Notes: generated by a model not told the origin, from the letters alone. DNA of 64,000 bases from DAOUBF01 sp034432795 (GCA_034432795.1 DAOUBF010000078.1:1-64000); one strand, 5' to 3'. Positions 32,402 through 41,157 are shown, counted from the first letter of the stretch. A program made the numbers and translations.

Positions 32402-34000
32402 TTACGAACGCATAGGAACCCTATATTCCCCCTGAGTTTCCAGAGTTCCTATGCGTTCCCCGGAGGGAAGCGGCAGGCGCACCACGACGCGCGTCCCGCC
32501 GCCGGGCTGCGACTCCACATAAAACTCCGCGCCGATGGCTTCAGCGCGCTCGCGCATGGTATTCAGCCCAAAGTGGGCCAGATGGTCAGCGCAAACCTGC
32601 GCCGGATCAAACCCGCGACCATCGTCGCTCACCAGCAGTTCCAACGTGCCATTGCAGCGCTGGACACGGATGTGCACGCTGGTCGCCGCCGCGTGTTTGC
32701 GCACGTTGGTCAGCGCCTCCTGGACGATGCGCAAGAGCTGCAACTCCGCCTCGGCTGCCAACTGGACCGAGGCCGCTTCTGGGGCGATCTCAATCTGCAC
32801 AGGCAGGCTGCTGAGCCGGCTGAACTGCGCGGCGTATTCGTTCAACATGGCGGATAGCCCCACGCCGGCCTGCCCGGAGGCCTTCAGGCCCAGGATGGCC
32901 TCGCGCACGTCAACAAAGAGTTCCCGCGCCGCCTCCTCCAACTGAAGCAAATGCTCCTCAGCCGCCTTCATCTGGCGCTTCTTCAGCATCAGGCGCACTG
33001 CCATCGCCTTGGTATTGACGTAGCCCAACAGTTGCGCCAACCCATCGTGCAGCTCACGGGCGATGCGCTCACGCTCCTCAATGATCGCCCGCTGGCGCAG
33101 TGCGCTGCGCTCCCGCTCCTCGCGCATGTGGCGCTCCAACTCGTCGGCCATACGGTTGAAGGCCGTGGCCAGCGCGTCCAGTTCGTCGGCGTCCTGCGCG
33201 CCCGTCGGCAGCCGCGCCGCAAAATTCCCTGCGCCATACTCCGCCAGCGGACGGCGAAACGCCTCCACGCGGCGCACCACCAAACGATGCACCAGCAGGT
33301 ACACGCCCAACGTCACCGCCAGCGTGATGGCCACAGAGATGGCCAGATCAACCTGCAGGTCCTGGAGCAAATGCTGCTGCAAGGCCACCATAGTCATATC
33401 GGCCAGCAGGATGCCCAGGTGCGCCGTCCCCGGCGCATGGCAGGTAACGCACTCCGGCCCATTGGCGATGGGCGCGGCGATGCGCAACACCCCGCTCTCG
33501 TTGGAGAGCAACACCGTGAGCGGGCGTTGATCGGGTGGGAAGCGGTGACACTCATTGCACCCCGGATTTTCCATGCGCCACACCTGGCCGACCTCCGCCG
33601 GGGCGCTGCTGACCTTCACCTCGCCCCTCAAGTCCAGGACCTGCACCCGCTCAATCGTCTCCATCGCGCCAATGTCACGCAGCATCTCCGCCAGCATCTC
33701 GCGGTCGTTGAGCAGCATGGTGTGGCGCAGGCTGCCGGTCATCACCTGCCCCAGCTGAGTCACCGTCAGCCGCGCCTGGTCCTCCGCCAGGTGACGCTCG
33801 CGCCAGTAGTGCAACAGCGACAGGGAAAGCAGCGCCACAAACACGGGTAGCGCCACCCATAGAGCCACCCGCACGCGCAGGCTACGGCTTAGACGACGAA
33901 CGACAGACGACGGACCCCTCCCCTCACTCCCCTCCCCTAATAGGGGAGGGGTTCCTCCGTCCTCCATCCTTCGCCCTCTATCACTCAGGAGCACCCGCAT
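32402..34000 (-). CDS. NarX-type histidine kinase with two c-haem motifs in its sensor
   Basis: A 532-residue membrane kinase. Transmembrane segments lie near residues 44-66 and 218-240; the loop between them carries NPGCNECH (148-152) and GPECVTCH (184-188), two CXXCH motifs that would each bind a covalent haem outside the membrane. A HAMP linker (about 240-295), a HisKA_3 dimer domain with phospho-histidine in RIARELHDGLAQ (H318) and an HATPase (LVSDDGRGFDP) follow. Residues 10-35 are coded by repeats. The start at 34000 overlaps the cytochrome gene by 20 bp. It probably senses redox state or a gas ligand and signals to the adjacent LuxR-type regulator. Confidence 0.9.
   Translation of the reverse strand: MRVLLSDRGRRMEDGGTPPLLGEGSEGRGPSSVVRRLSRSLRVRVALWVALPVFVALLSLSLLHYWRERHLAEDQARLTVTQLGQVMTGSLRHTMLLNDREMLAEMLRDIGAMETIERVQVLDLRGEVKVSSAPAEVGQVWRMENPGCNECHRFPPDQRPLTVLLSNESGVLRIAAPIANGPECVTCHAPGTAHLGILLADMTMVALQQHLLQDLQVDLAISVAITLAVTLGVYLLVHRLVVRRVEAFRRPLAEYGAGNFAARLPTGAQDADELDALATAFNRMADELERHMREERERSALRQRAIIEERERIARELHDGLAQLLGYVNTKAMAVRLMLKKRQMKAAEEHLLQLEEAARELFVDVREAILGLKASGQAGVGLSAMLNEYAAQFSRLSSLPVQIEIAPEAASVQLAAEAELQLLRIVQEALTNVRKHAAATSVHIRVQRCNGTLELLVSDDGRGFDPAQVCADHLAHFGLNTMRERAEAIGAEFYVESQPGGGTRVVVRLPLPSGERIGTLETQGEYRVPMRS
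33889..33975. repeat. Compound repeat: family B arms enclosing a family A palindrome
   Basis: GACGACGAACGACAGACGACGG on the left and CCGTCCTCCATCCTTCG on the right flank CCCCTCCCCTAATAGGGGAGGGG. The nested copies lie within the N-terminal coding part of the kinase. Confidence 0.65.
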
Positions 34001-35669
34001 CAATCCACTCCACAACCAGCTTCAACTCGTCCGCTGTCAGGTTGGCGAAGTGTTGGCCGCTTTGCACCTTCACCAGCTTGCTGCCCTGGCTATCGCCGGG
34101 GACGATCACCGCACCCTGGGCCGAACCGGCCAGCGCATCAGCGTAGGTGGTGAGCTTCAGGCCGGCGGCCTTGCCGTCGCCATGGCACGCGCCGCAGCGG
34201 GCCTGAAAGATCGGTTGGATGTTGGCGGTATACGTCGGGGCACCCACGACCGGCGCCGGGGTCGGTGTAGGCACAGGCGTGGGCAGTTGCGCCGCGATCA
34301 CCGCCGCCAGCGCGGGCGCGTCCAGCCCCGCATATTTCCAGCCCATCCCGTGGCAGGCGGAGTTGGAGCAGAACGAGGAGTTGTCCGTGCCGCCGGGGTT
34401 CGTCGTCGTATGGCACAGCGAACAGGTCTGGTCAAAGTACGTCCGGTGCATGGCGATCCAGTTCGGATTCAGATGGCTCTGCGGCTCCGGCCCGCGGCTG
34501 ATCTCAATCTGCGCGGCGAAGCGTTCCGCGCCCACGACCACCGGGATGGAGTGGCACAGGTTGCACTCCAGACGGACGGCCTCCTGCTTCGCGTTCAGGT
34601 GCTTGCCATCGTGGCAACGGAAGCAGCCAGGCGAGTCCTTATGGCCCACGTTGTTAGGGTGGGTGGTCCAATTCGCCTTCTGCTCCGGGAACACCGAGCG
34701 CACGTAAATATCCTGGATGGCGGCGATAGCCGCCCGGACCTTGTCCGCATTGGCGGCGTAGTAATCCGGATAGGTGCCTTTGTAATACGCCTCCAGCGCC
34801 GCGATGCCCGCCAGCGCCTGCTCTTGCGAGGCATAAGGGGCTTGCAACACCTCCACCCCCTTGCGGCGGATCTCTGGGATCGTCGGGTCAATCACCTTCC
34901 GCGCCAGGGCCATATCCATAGAGTCCTCTGGAGTGTAGATGCGGTGGGTGATGCGGTTGTGACAGGTAATGCAGTCCATTTCCTTGAGGGCCGTTTCCGG
35001 GATGGTGGCAGGATCAATCTTCGCTTCCAGGTCCACGTACTCGGTGATGCTGCCGTCGTCGTTGTACACCCGAATGTAAGGGATGGTCTGCTCCTCTATA
35101 TCGGTGGGATAATACAGGACGCGGTTCTCAATATGCCAGTGGATGCCCCGGCCCAGGCCCTGGCGCTTGCTCCCGCCCCCGGTCTTCAGCACCAGGTAGA
35201 TGCTGGTCGGCGTGTTATTGGGGTCATCGCCAAAACGCTTGATCTCGCGCAGGCTGTCATCGGAGAACTTCTCCGGATAGTGGCAGCGTTCGCAGGTCTC
35301 GCGGGCCGGGCGCAATTCACGGGCGACGATGGGGAACTCATACCTCTTGAAGGCCAGCGAGAGGATGTGTTTAATATCGCCCGCCTTGCGCGTGACGCGC
35401 GTGGCGATAAAGCCCCGACCAATATGGCAGTCCACGCAGTCCACCCGCGCATGAGGCGAGGCCAGATAGGCGCTGTACTCCGGCGGCATGGTGTGGCAGG
35501 TCGTGCCGCAGAACTGGGGCGAATTGGTGTAATCCCAGGCATAGGCGCCGCCGGCGATCACGGTCAGGGTTAAGATGCCCAGTGTCATGTAAGGCAACAG
35601 GCGCACACTCAGCCGCGCTTCCGGCGGAGGGAAGAAGAAGTCATGCAATGCGCGCTTCAATCGGGACAT
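33981..35669 (-). CDS. NapC/NirT-like membrane-anchored multihaem cytochrome c
   Basis: A 562-residue cytochrome. One N-terminal membrane helix (LLPYMTLGILTLTVIAGGAYAW) is followed by a NapC/NrfH-like start. Canonical CXXCH motifs are CVDCH, CERCH, CITCH, CFRCH, CNLCH, CSLCH and CGACH; the first site is CGTTCH (CX3CH) and the eighth CSNSACH (CX4CH), so up to nine haems. A proline/threonine linker (PTPVPTPTPAP) leads to a small C-terminal haem domain, nearly the same as that ending the cytochrome b gene. It should take electrons from quinol or the b subunit and pass them outward. The gene overlaps the kinase downstream. Confidence 0.88.
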   Translation of the reverse strand: MSRLKRALHDFFFPPPEARLSVRLLPYMTLGILTLTVIAGGAYAWDYTNSPQFCGTTCHTMPPEYSAYLASPHARVDCVDCHIGRGFIATRVTRKAGDIKHILSLAFKRYEFPIVARELRPARETCERCHYPEKFSDDSLREIKRFGDDPNNTPTSIYLVLKTGGGSKRQGLGRGIHWHIENRVLYYPTDIEEQTIPYIRVYNDDGSITEYVDLEAKIDPATIPETALKEMDCITCHNRITHRIYTPEDSMDMALARKVIDPTIPEIRRKGVEVLQAPYASQEQALAGIAALEAYYKGTYPDYYAANADKVRAAIAAIQDIYVRSVFPEQKANWTTHPNNVGHKDSPGCFRCHDGKHLNAKQEAVRLECNLCHSIPVVVGAERFAAQIEISRGPEPQSHLNPNWIAMHRTYFDQTCSLCHTTTNPGGTDNSSFCSNSACHGMGWKYAGLDAPALAAVIAAQLPTPVPTPTPAPVVGAPTYTANIQPIFQARCGACHGDGKAAGLKLTTYADALAGSAQGAVIVPGDSQGSKLVKVQSGQHFANLTADELKLVVEWIDAGAPE

Positions 35670-35784
35670 ACCCTATTCTCCTGGCGGATGACGGACGATT
35701 GTCCCCAACTCCTGTCGCCGAAGGCGACGTTGTTAGATAATCCGTTGAGCACCGATGGTCCTCTGCCCTCCCCTTTTTATTTTC

Positions 35785-35855
35785 ACCGCAGAGCGCGCAG
35801 AGGACGCACAGATTGATAAATAAAAATTCTCTGCGCGCTCAGCGCTCTCTGCGGT
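35785..35855. repeat. CCGCAGAG palindromic repeat (family C), copy 2
   Basis: ACCGCAGAGCGCGCAGAGGA and CTCAGCGCTCTCTGCGGT flank CAGATTGATAAATAAAAATT. It closely resembles 16478-16556 and separates two cytochrome genes. A small GTCGCC-GAA-GGCGAC hairpin lies just upstream at about 35716. Confidence 0.75.
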
Positions 35856-35873
35856 AAATCCCTGTCCTCTCCG

Positions 35874-37070
35874 TCATTCCGGCGCTCCCGCCTCAATCCA
35901 CTGGCGGATCAGCGCCAGTTCATCGCCCGAAAGCTGACCGGGGTGGTTTCCGGCGGCCTGTTTGGTGACCAGCACACTGGCCCCGGGGTCGCCGGGCACG
36001 ATGGCCGGGCCGGAATTGCCGCCCTTCAACGCCCCCTGATAGGTGCTCAGGTCCAGGCCGCCCAGCTTGGCAGTGATATGGCAGGCGCCACACTTCTGCT
36101 GGAGCAGGCTGGCGATGCCACCTTCCCAGGAGAGCGCCACCTGAGGTGCGGGCGTGCGGGTGGGCACCGGCGTGGGCAGCGGCGTGGGGGTGAGCGGCGC
36201 GAACACGACCACTTCCTCAGCAGGCGGCACGGTGGTAATGGCCGTCTGCTCAAAGGTGACGAAGAAATAGATGCCCACGAGCAGCACCGCAGCAATGACC
36301 CCATAGACGGCGAAGAAGGCCCGCTGCCGCCGGGCCACCACCTGCGGGTCCAATGGCCGCGCCGCCACGCCCGCTTTGAGGTCGGCCAACTCCAGCGGGT
36401 GTTCCTCCAGCATCTCCTCCTCGGTCAGATAGCCGGTGAACATGCTCTTGTTGAAGCGCCGCAGGTGGACGTGATAGACGTGCCAGATGATCACGGCCAG
36501 CACGGCCAGAAGCGCCTCGTTGCCATGGGCGGCCTTGGCCGCGGGGATGGCCTCGCCCGGCAGGAAGCGCGTGGTGGCGATGGGGTTCCACATCATGAAG
36601 CCGGTGATCACCATGATGATCGTCCCCCAGACGAAGGCCCAGTATTCCAGTTTCTCCTCGGCGGTGTAGCGGCCCTGCTGGGGCCGGGACTTACGCAGGC
36701 CCAGGTTGTACAGGAACGTGCCGATAAGTGCCTGCACGTCGTCCAGGGTCGGCAACATGTTTAAGCGCGAGCGCTGGACAAAGATACGATAGCCCGCCGC
36801 GCCCAGGTGATACACCACCTCCAGCATGAGCACGACCGCCGCCACGCGGTGGATGACGCGCACCCTCTCAATGCCCCCCAGCAAGGCGATGAGGCTTTTG
36901 GACAGGGTGACATCAGCGAATTTCTGCACCAGGCCGGTGATCGCCAATGTGATGAAGCTGGCCACAGCCACCCAGTGCTCAATCCGGTAGCTGAGCGGGA
37001 AACGCAGCAGCTTACGGGAGACGCTGACCGCAGCTTCTTTCGCTTCAGATACGTTGACTACCTTACTCAT
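35874..37070 (-). CDS. Cytochrome b561-type membrane subunit fused to a monohaem cytochrome c
   Basis: A 398-residue fusion. The N-terminal part is a four-helix cytochrome b of the formate-dehydrogenase-gamma/b561 type, with candidate haem histidines in YRIEHWVAV, RVIHRVAAV, EVVYHLGAA and IWHVYHVHLR. A further membrane helix (AFFAVYGVIAAVLLVGIYFFV), a proline-rich linker and a haem domain with QQKCGACHITAK follow, ending GDELALIRQWIEAGAPE. That domain matches the end of the NapC-like protein. It probably exchanges electrons between quinol and external cytochromes. Its start overlaps the upstream nonahaem gene by 4 bp. Confidence 0.88.
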   Translation of the reverse strand: MSKVVNVSEAKEAAVSVSRKLLRFPLSYRIEHWVAVASFITLAITGLVQKFADVTLSKSLIALLGGIERVRVIHRVAAVVLMLEVVYHLGAAGYRIFVQRSRLNMLPTLDDVQALIGTFLYNLGLRKSRPQQGRYTAEEKLEYWAFVWGTIIMVITGFMMWNPIATTRFLPGEAIPAAKAAHGNEALLAVLAVIIWHVYHVHLRRFNKSMFTGYLTEEEMLEEHPLELADLKAGVAARPLDPQVVARRQRAFFAVYGVIAAVLLVGIYFFVTFEQTAITTVPPAEEVVVFAPLTPTPLPTPVPTRTPAPQVALSWEGGIASLLQQKCGACHITAKLGGLDLSTYQGALKGGNSGPAIVPGDPGASVLVTKQAAGNHPGQLSGDELALIRQWIEAGAPE

Positions 37071-38224
37071 GATTGCGCGCTTTGACCCCCTTTCACCGGA
37101 CGGCGTGTCCAGCGCCCCAGGATGCGCCTGCCGCTATCCGCGATCACGTAGATGGCCATACCGCCGAGAACGGTGGGGATGAACACCTTGTAGAACAGAT
37201 TGACATAATAGACCAGCGGTGCATGTTCCGGGCTGGGGCGGTAATGGCTGAGCCAGGCCGCCGGGAAATTGGTGCTGGCGTCGGGATGGCACTTGCGGCA
37301 GGTCTTCAGCAGGTTCTCCTTGATCACCGTGCTCTCCGGGTCGTCGGTCCGGCGGATGTCGTGCACGCCGTGACAGTCCACACACACCGGCTTGTTCGTG
37401 GGCTGGTCTGGCGTGATCTCCTCAAACAGCTTGACGGTTGTGCCGTGAAAGTCCGCCACATAGGTGTTGAACACGTCGGTGCTGATGCCGTATTTCCCCA
37501 TTAACTGCGGGTCGGCATGGCAGCGGGCGCAAATCTGGGGCGAGAACAGGTGGAAGGGGCCGGTGGCAGGCCCCTGCACGTTGTGCACGCCGTGGCAGTC
37601 AATGCAACTGGGCACATCCGGATTGCCCTCGCCGATCAGCGCCGCGCCGTGAACGCTCTCCTTGTAAAGGTTGTAAATTTGCGAGTGGCAGCGTTCGCAG
37701 GTCTGGGGGATACGGCTGCGCGGCTGCATGGGCGGCTGGACATTATGGGCGCCGTGGCAATCGGTACAGACTGCGGCCTCCTTCTTTCCGGCGGCCAATG
37801 CCTTCTGGTGCACGCTATCCAGCGTGGCGGTGTACTTCTCCTGGTGGCACTGGGCGCAAGTGGTATAGAGTTGCAAGGTGAGGTCGCGCCGCGTGGCCGC
37901 GGTGATGGGCGGATGCGGGTAGCCACTGATGTCGGTATGGCACTGGACACAGGCATAGCCCCGCCGTCCGTGCGTGGAGGTCAGGTAGGTCACGCGGTCC
38001 ACCGTCAGGTAGAGGACCTCGCCGGAGGGGAGCGTAGTCTGCATGCCGGGCGTGTCGTGGCAGGCCAGGCAGGTCTCATTATCCACGACCGGCGGCGGTG
38101 TGGCCTGGGTGGGGGGCGCGGGCGCGCTATTGTCCAGGCCGTTTCTCCCGCTCGCTGGCGCGGCGATCAGGAGCAGGCCCATCCCTATGAGCAGAAGGAC
38201 AGTGATCCGAATTGCAAACCGCAT
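37067..38224 (-). CDS. Membrane-anchored nonahaem cytochrome c
   Basis: A 385-residue exported cytochrome: signal peptide (MRFAIRITVLLLIGMGLLLIA), then nine CXXCH motifs (CLACH, CVQCH, CAQCH, CTDCH, CERCH, CIDCH, CARCH, CVDCH, CRKCH) and a C-terminal membrane anchor (VFIPTVLGGMAIYVIA) with a basic tail. Repeated CxDCHGxH blocks (TDCHGAHNV, IDCHGVHNV, VDCHGVHDI) show that it arose by internal duplication, as in tetrahaem-type cytochromes. Its partner is the cytochrome b gene that follows with an ATGA overlap. Confidence 0.9.
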   Translation of the reverse strand: MRFAIRITVLLLIGMGLLLIAAPASGRNGLDNSAPAPPTQATPPPVVDNETCLACHDTPGMQTTLPSGEVLYLTVDRVTYLTSTHGRRGYACVQCHTDISGYPHPPITAATRRDLTLQLYTTCAQCHQEKYTATLDSVHQKALAAGKKEAAVCTDCHGAHNVQPPMQPRSRIPQTCERCHSQIYNLYKESVHGAALIGEGNPDVPSCIDCHGVHNVQGPATGPFHLFSPQICARCHADPQLMGKYGISTDVFNTYVADFHGTTVKLFEEITPDQPTNKPVCVDCHGVHDIRRTDDPESTVIKENLLKTCRKCHPDASTNFPAAWLSHYRPSPEHAPLVYYVNLFYKVFIPTVLGGMAIYVIADSGRRILGRWTRRPVKGGQSAQS

Positions 38225-38320
38225 ACAAATATTCTCTCCAACTATCCAAAATATAATAGCGTTCAGGGGGCAAGCGCAATGGCCCTGGAGGGGGCCGAGG
38301 GCCTCGGCCCCCTCCGTAAA

Positions 38321-39574
38321 TTATTTCGTTGTTGGCCGGGCATGGTAGCCGATAGCCATATCGCGGAGTTCCTCATCGCTCCGGACGCTCGCCTTACCGC
38401 CCTCAACATGGCAGCTCTTGCAGGCGAAATCCAACGCGACCTGCGAGATCGCGTTCTTGCCGTCCGCCGTGAACTGCGAGGTGGCCTCCGGGTCAATGGC
38501 GAAGAGATGGGCGCGGATGTCGCCGGTGAATTTGGCGGCATCGCCCCAGGCGCTCTTGACGATGCGTGGCATATGGCAATCAATACAGGCCACAGTAGCT
38601 TTCATCGCTGCCGACTTCTGATACCTGGCCTCCTGGAAGTGGCAGGACTGGCACTCCACGCGCACTGTGGGCTTGCCCTCCTGCCGCGCCGCGATCACCC
38701 CCTGATGCGGGTCGTGGCAGGCGATGCATTGCAGCGCCCGGTGCTTGCTCTGGAAGATCTCCTCATACTGCTCGTGGTGCTCAATGAAGCCGCCAGCGGC
38801 GTTGATCTGCTCCACTGCACCGCGGGCGTGGCATTTGCCGCATAGTTCTGCGCTGCGGTCCACCTTCATCGCCACCCCATAGGGATTCTTCACATGCAGG
38901 CTGCCCGGGCCGTGACAGGCTTCACATTGGATGCCCGGCTGTGCCCACGTGCCCTTAATGCCTTCCAGACCATCCTGGTGACCTTCAGGCTTGTAGCCGG
39001 TCGTGTGGCACTCGCCGCAATCGTAGGGCAAGTTCTTCACCCCAGATTTATACTTCACCCACCCCGCCTCTTTGCCCACGATGGGGTTGGCGAAGTTATA
39101 CTGGTTCAGGTAGTTCGTGTCGCTGATCGTCGCGCCCGGCCGGTCGGTGATGATGTAGCCGTTCTTGTCCATGAAGCGGGCCTTCCAGCCATAGCCGCCA
39201 ATGACATAGCTGATGTCGTTCCAGGTGTACCCCTCGGGCAGTTGGGTGATCTCGGTGAACGGGTACTTGGGCGGTTGCCCATTCACCACCTTGTTCAGCT
39301 TATACGGGTGGCCCGACTTCATGAACTTCTCGCCGATCTCCTGGTGGCAGCCGATACATGTCTCTGTGCCCACATATTCAGCGCCAGCGACACCTTCACC
39401 TGGCGGACCAGGCGGCCCGGCGGGGCCGGCAGGGCCGGGTGGCCCTTGCGGGCCTTGTGGGCCAGCAGGACCGGGGGGACCGGCAGGGCCAGGCGGACCT
39501 GGTTGGGCGGCACAGGCGGCCAGTAAGACGGCGGCCAGCACCAATGCGCCAATGATGATCCATTTCCGCATCAT
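38321..39574 (-). CDS. Octahaem c554-like lipoprotein with collagen-like stalk
   Basis: A 417-residue lipoprotein. The signal ends in a lipobox, LLAAC (Cys21). Immediately after come 12 collagen-type Gly-X-Y triplets (about residues 26-61: repeats of GPP, GPA and GPQ), then the cytochrome with eight CXXCH motifs: CIGCH, CGECH, CEACH, CGKCH, CIACH, CQSCH, CIDCH, CKSCH. The TCIGCHQE start and YKPEGHQDGLEGIKG region resemble the cytochrome c554/NrfA-associated group. The stalk would hold the haem domain off the membrane. It is the first gene of the cytochrome cluster. An electron acceptor outside the cell is the natural inference. Confidence 0.88.
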   Translation of the reverse strand: MMRKWIIIGALVLAAVLLAACAAQPGPPGPAGPPGPAGPQGPQGPPGPAGPAGPPGPPGEGVAGAEYVGTETCIGCHQEIGEKFMKSGHPYKLNKVVNGQPPKYPFTEITQLPEGYTWNDISYVIGGYGWKARFMDKNGYIITDRPGATISDTNYLNQYNFANPIVGKEAGWVKYKSGVKNLPYDCGECHTTGYKPEGHQDGLEGIKGTWAQPGIQCEACHGPGSLHVKNPYGVAMKVDRSAELCGKCHARGAVEQINAAGGFIEHHEQYEEIFQSKHRALQCIACHDPHQGVIAARQEGKPTVRVECQSCHFQEARYQKSAAMKATVACIDCHMPRIVKSAWGDAAKFTGDIRAHLFAIDPEATSQFTADGKNAISQVALDFACKSCHVEGGKASVRSDEELRDMAIGYHARPTTK

Positions 39575-39739
39575 AGGCTGTTCTCTGTGCCCTCCTCTCT
39601 TTATTGGTGCGATCGCTCAGTTGTGGATAGCAAGACCGTGTAACCGTTGCCCGATACCCCACCTCCTTTCCAGAAGGCACAACGCTCAGCCAGGCCAAGC
39701 ATATGCTCTGGCTACCCTGACCTCTGTCGCCGAAGGCGA

Positions 39740-39818
39740 TGAAGTACACCTATTTAAAGTACCCTAATCCGCACCAGGAGTGGAGTGACAAGTAGCACGT
39801 TTAATGGTGCAACTTGTC
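39740..39818. promoter_or_regulatory. Candidate operators upstream of the cytochrome cluster
   Basis: GACAAGTAGCAC (39787-39798) and GTGCAACTTGTC (39807-39818) form an inverted repeat matching at 11 of 12 positions with an 8-bp spacer. TGAAGTAC (39740-39747) and TAAAGTAC (39755-39762) are direct repeats 15 bp apart. Both lie 165-245 bp ahead of the first cytochrome gene. The inverted repeat could instead end the sigma-factor transcript, but no T tract follows. Nothing else is seen in 39575-39940 except a small GCC-GAA-GGC hairpin near 39730. Confidence 0.4.
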
Positions 39819-39940
39819 CTATTTCGGCCTTGCCGCTTGCCACCCAATACCTGGCCTTACACCACCAAAAGCCAGCTTGAAGACAAACCAGGGCAAGATG
39901 AACCGAATTCTATTCTGCTGGGGGCGTCAAAGCAAATGGA

Positions 39941-40180
39941 TCAGAGGAACTCGGTCAGATTGAGGGCCTTGTAGAGGCGCTCGCGGGCAGCGGCGGGGAA
40001 GCCGGGCTGCGGCGCGGTCCGGTAGAGCAGGATGGTCTTGCGCAGGGTGTCCACGACGGTGCGGCAGTCGGCGCATTCTACCAAGTGGCGCTCAATCTCA
40101 ACGCATATCACTTCGGACAGTTCGCCGTCCAGGTAGGCGGACAGTTCCCCTAAGAGATGTCGGCAGTTTTGTTTATCCAT
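39941..40180 (-). CDS. Zinc-finger anti-sigma factor
   Basis: A 79-residue cytoplasmic protein with the anti-sigma zinc-finger signature: CRHLLGELSAYLDGEL followed by HLVECADC (H-x3-C-x2-C). There is no membrane helix, unlike many ECF anti-sigmas, so it may release its sigma through a cytoplasmic signal such as oxidation of the zinc site. It follows the sigma gene by 7 bp. ATG 40180 matches the family start; the longer frame into the sigma gene is not conserved. Confidence 0.85.
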   Translation of the reverse strand: MDKQNCRHLLGELSAYLDGELSEVICVEIERHLVECADCRTVVDTLRKTILLYRTAPQPGFPAAARERLYKALNLTEFL

Positions 40181-40187
40181 CGCGGCA

Positions 40188-40814
40188 TCACCCTCCCTGA
40201 CGCGCCTGGGCCAGTTCGGTGAAGTAGCCCGACAGGCGCTCGCGCAGCCACAGCCGGGCGCGGTGCAGGCGCGTCTTGACCGCCTCCGGTGACAGCCCCA
40301 ACGCCTGCGCCGTCTCCTCTGTGGACAGGCCCTCCAGTTCGCGCAGGACAAACACCGCCTTCAACTTCTCCGGCAAGGCTTGAATAGCCGCCTCCAGTTC
40401 TGCGCGCGCCTCTGCCGTCTCAAAATCCTCTTCGGGCAGGCAGCACCAATCAAACAACTGCCGGGGCAGTTCCGCGCCATCCTCGTCCAGCAGCGGTTCG
40501 TCCACCGAGACCAGGGCCGGCTGCCAGCGGCGCAGGCGCATGAGCGCGGCGTTGTAGGCGATGCGGTACAGCCAGGTGCCCAGGCTGGAACGCCCGTCAA
40601 AGGAATCAATGGCCTTGAAGGCGTTTAAGAAGGTCTCCTGAACCACATCCTCGGCCTCGTCCTCATCGCCCAGCAGGCGCAAGGCCAGCCGGTACAGCCC
40701 CAGCGCATGGCGCTCCACGCACTCCGCGCAGGCCGCTTTGTCCCCGGCGCGAATGCGGGCCAACAGCGCCGCTTCGCTGTGGGCTTCGTTCTGGTCGGCG
40801 TTCGTTTGCCCCAT
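40188..40814 (-). CDS. ECF RNA polymerase sigma factor
   Basis: A 208-residue sigma-70 family factor. Region 2 is about residues 30-100 (LYRLALRLLGDEDEAEDVVQETFLNAF, then LGTWLYRIAYNAALMRLRR) and region 4 about 145-195 (ALPEKLKAVFVLRELEGLSTEETAQALGLS). The extra 25 residues between them (VSVDEPLLDEDGAELPRQ...) are typical of the RpoE-like group with a cytoplasmic zinc anti-sigma. The paired anti-sigma is immediately downstream. The promoters it serves are unknown; the cytochrome cluster just beyond is a candidate. Confidence 0.93.
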   Translation of the reverse strand: MGQTNADQNEAHSEAALLARIRAGDKAACAECVERHALGLYRLALRLLGDEDEAEDVVQETFLNAFKAIDSFDGRSSLGTWLYRIAYNAALMRLRRWQPALVSVDEPLLDEDGAELPRQLFDWCCLPEEDFETAEARAELEAAIQALPEKLKAVFVLRELEGLSTEETAQALGLSPEAVKTRLHRARLWLRERLSGYFTELAQARQGG

Positions 40815-40953
40815 TGGTTAGATGCCGCCCTGGCCGAAAGGATACAAGATGCCCAGATTATACAACAAATTGCCCGCAGCGGCATGGGCTGCGGGCTTCA
40901 ACTTTAGAGAAGGGCCACGACCACCGGCACACGGCCGGCTACAGGCGGATACC

Positions 40954-41157
40954 TCAGGTGCTGCCGGTGGAACAGGTGGCTCCGCTGGACGCGGTGGAAC
41001 GGCTGGCGTTGCCCAGGCTGGCGAAAAGCGAGATCTTCTTTTTGACCTCGTGGCTGCCGCAGGTGGGGCAGATGACCTCGGCGATGGCCGCCGGGCTGTG
41101 GACAAGCTTTTCAAACGGCTTGCCGCACGCGGCGCAGTCAAACTCGTAAAGCGGCAT
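40954..41157 (-). CDS. FmdB-type zinc ribbon protein
   Basis: A 67-residue zinc-ribbon protein of the FmdB/CxxC_CXXC_SSSS family: YEFDCAACGKPFEKLVHS, then CPTCGSHEVKKKISLF. The two CXXC pairs should bind one zinc. Its function is unknown; proteins of this family are common small companions of metabolic genes. It lies 3 bp after the DUF302 gene. Confidence 0.85.
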   Translation of the reverse strand: MPLYEFDCAACGKPFEKLVHSPAAIAEVICPTCGSHEVKKKISLFASLGNASRSTASSGATCSTGST

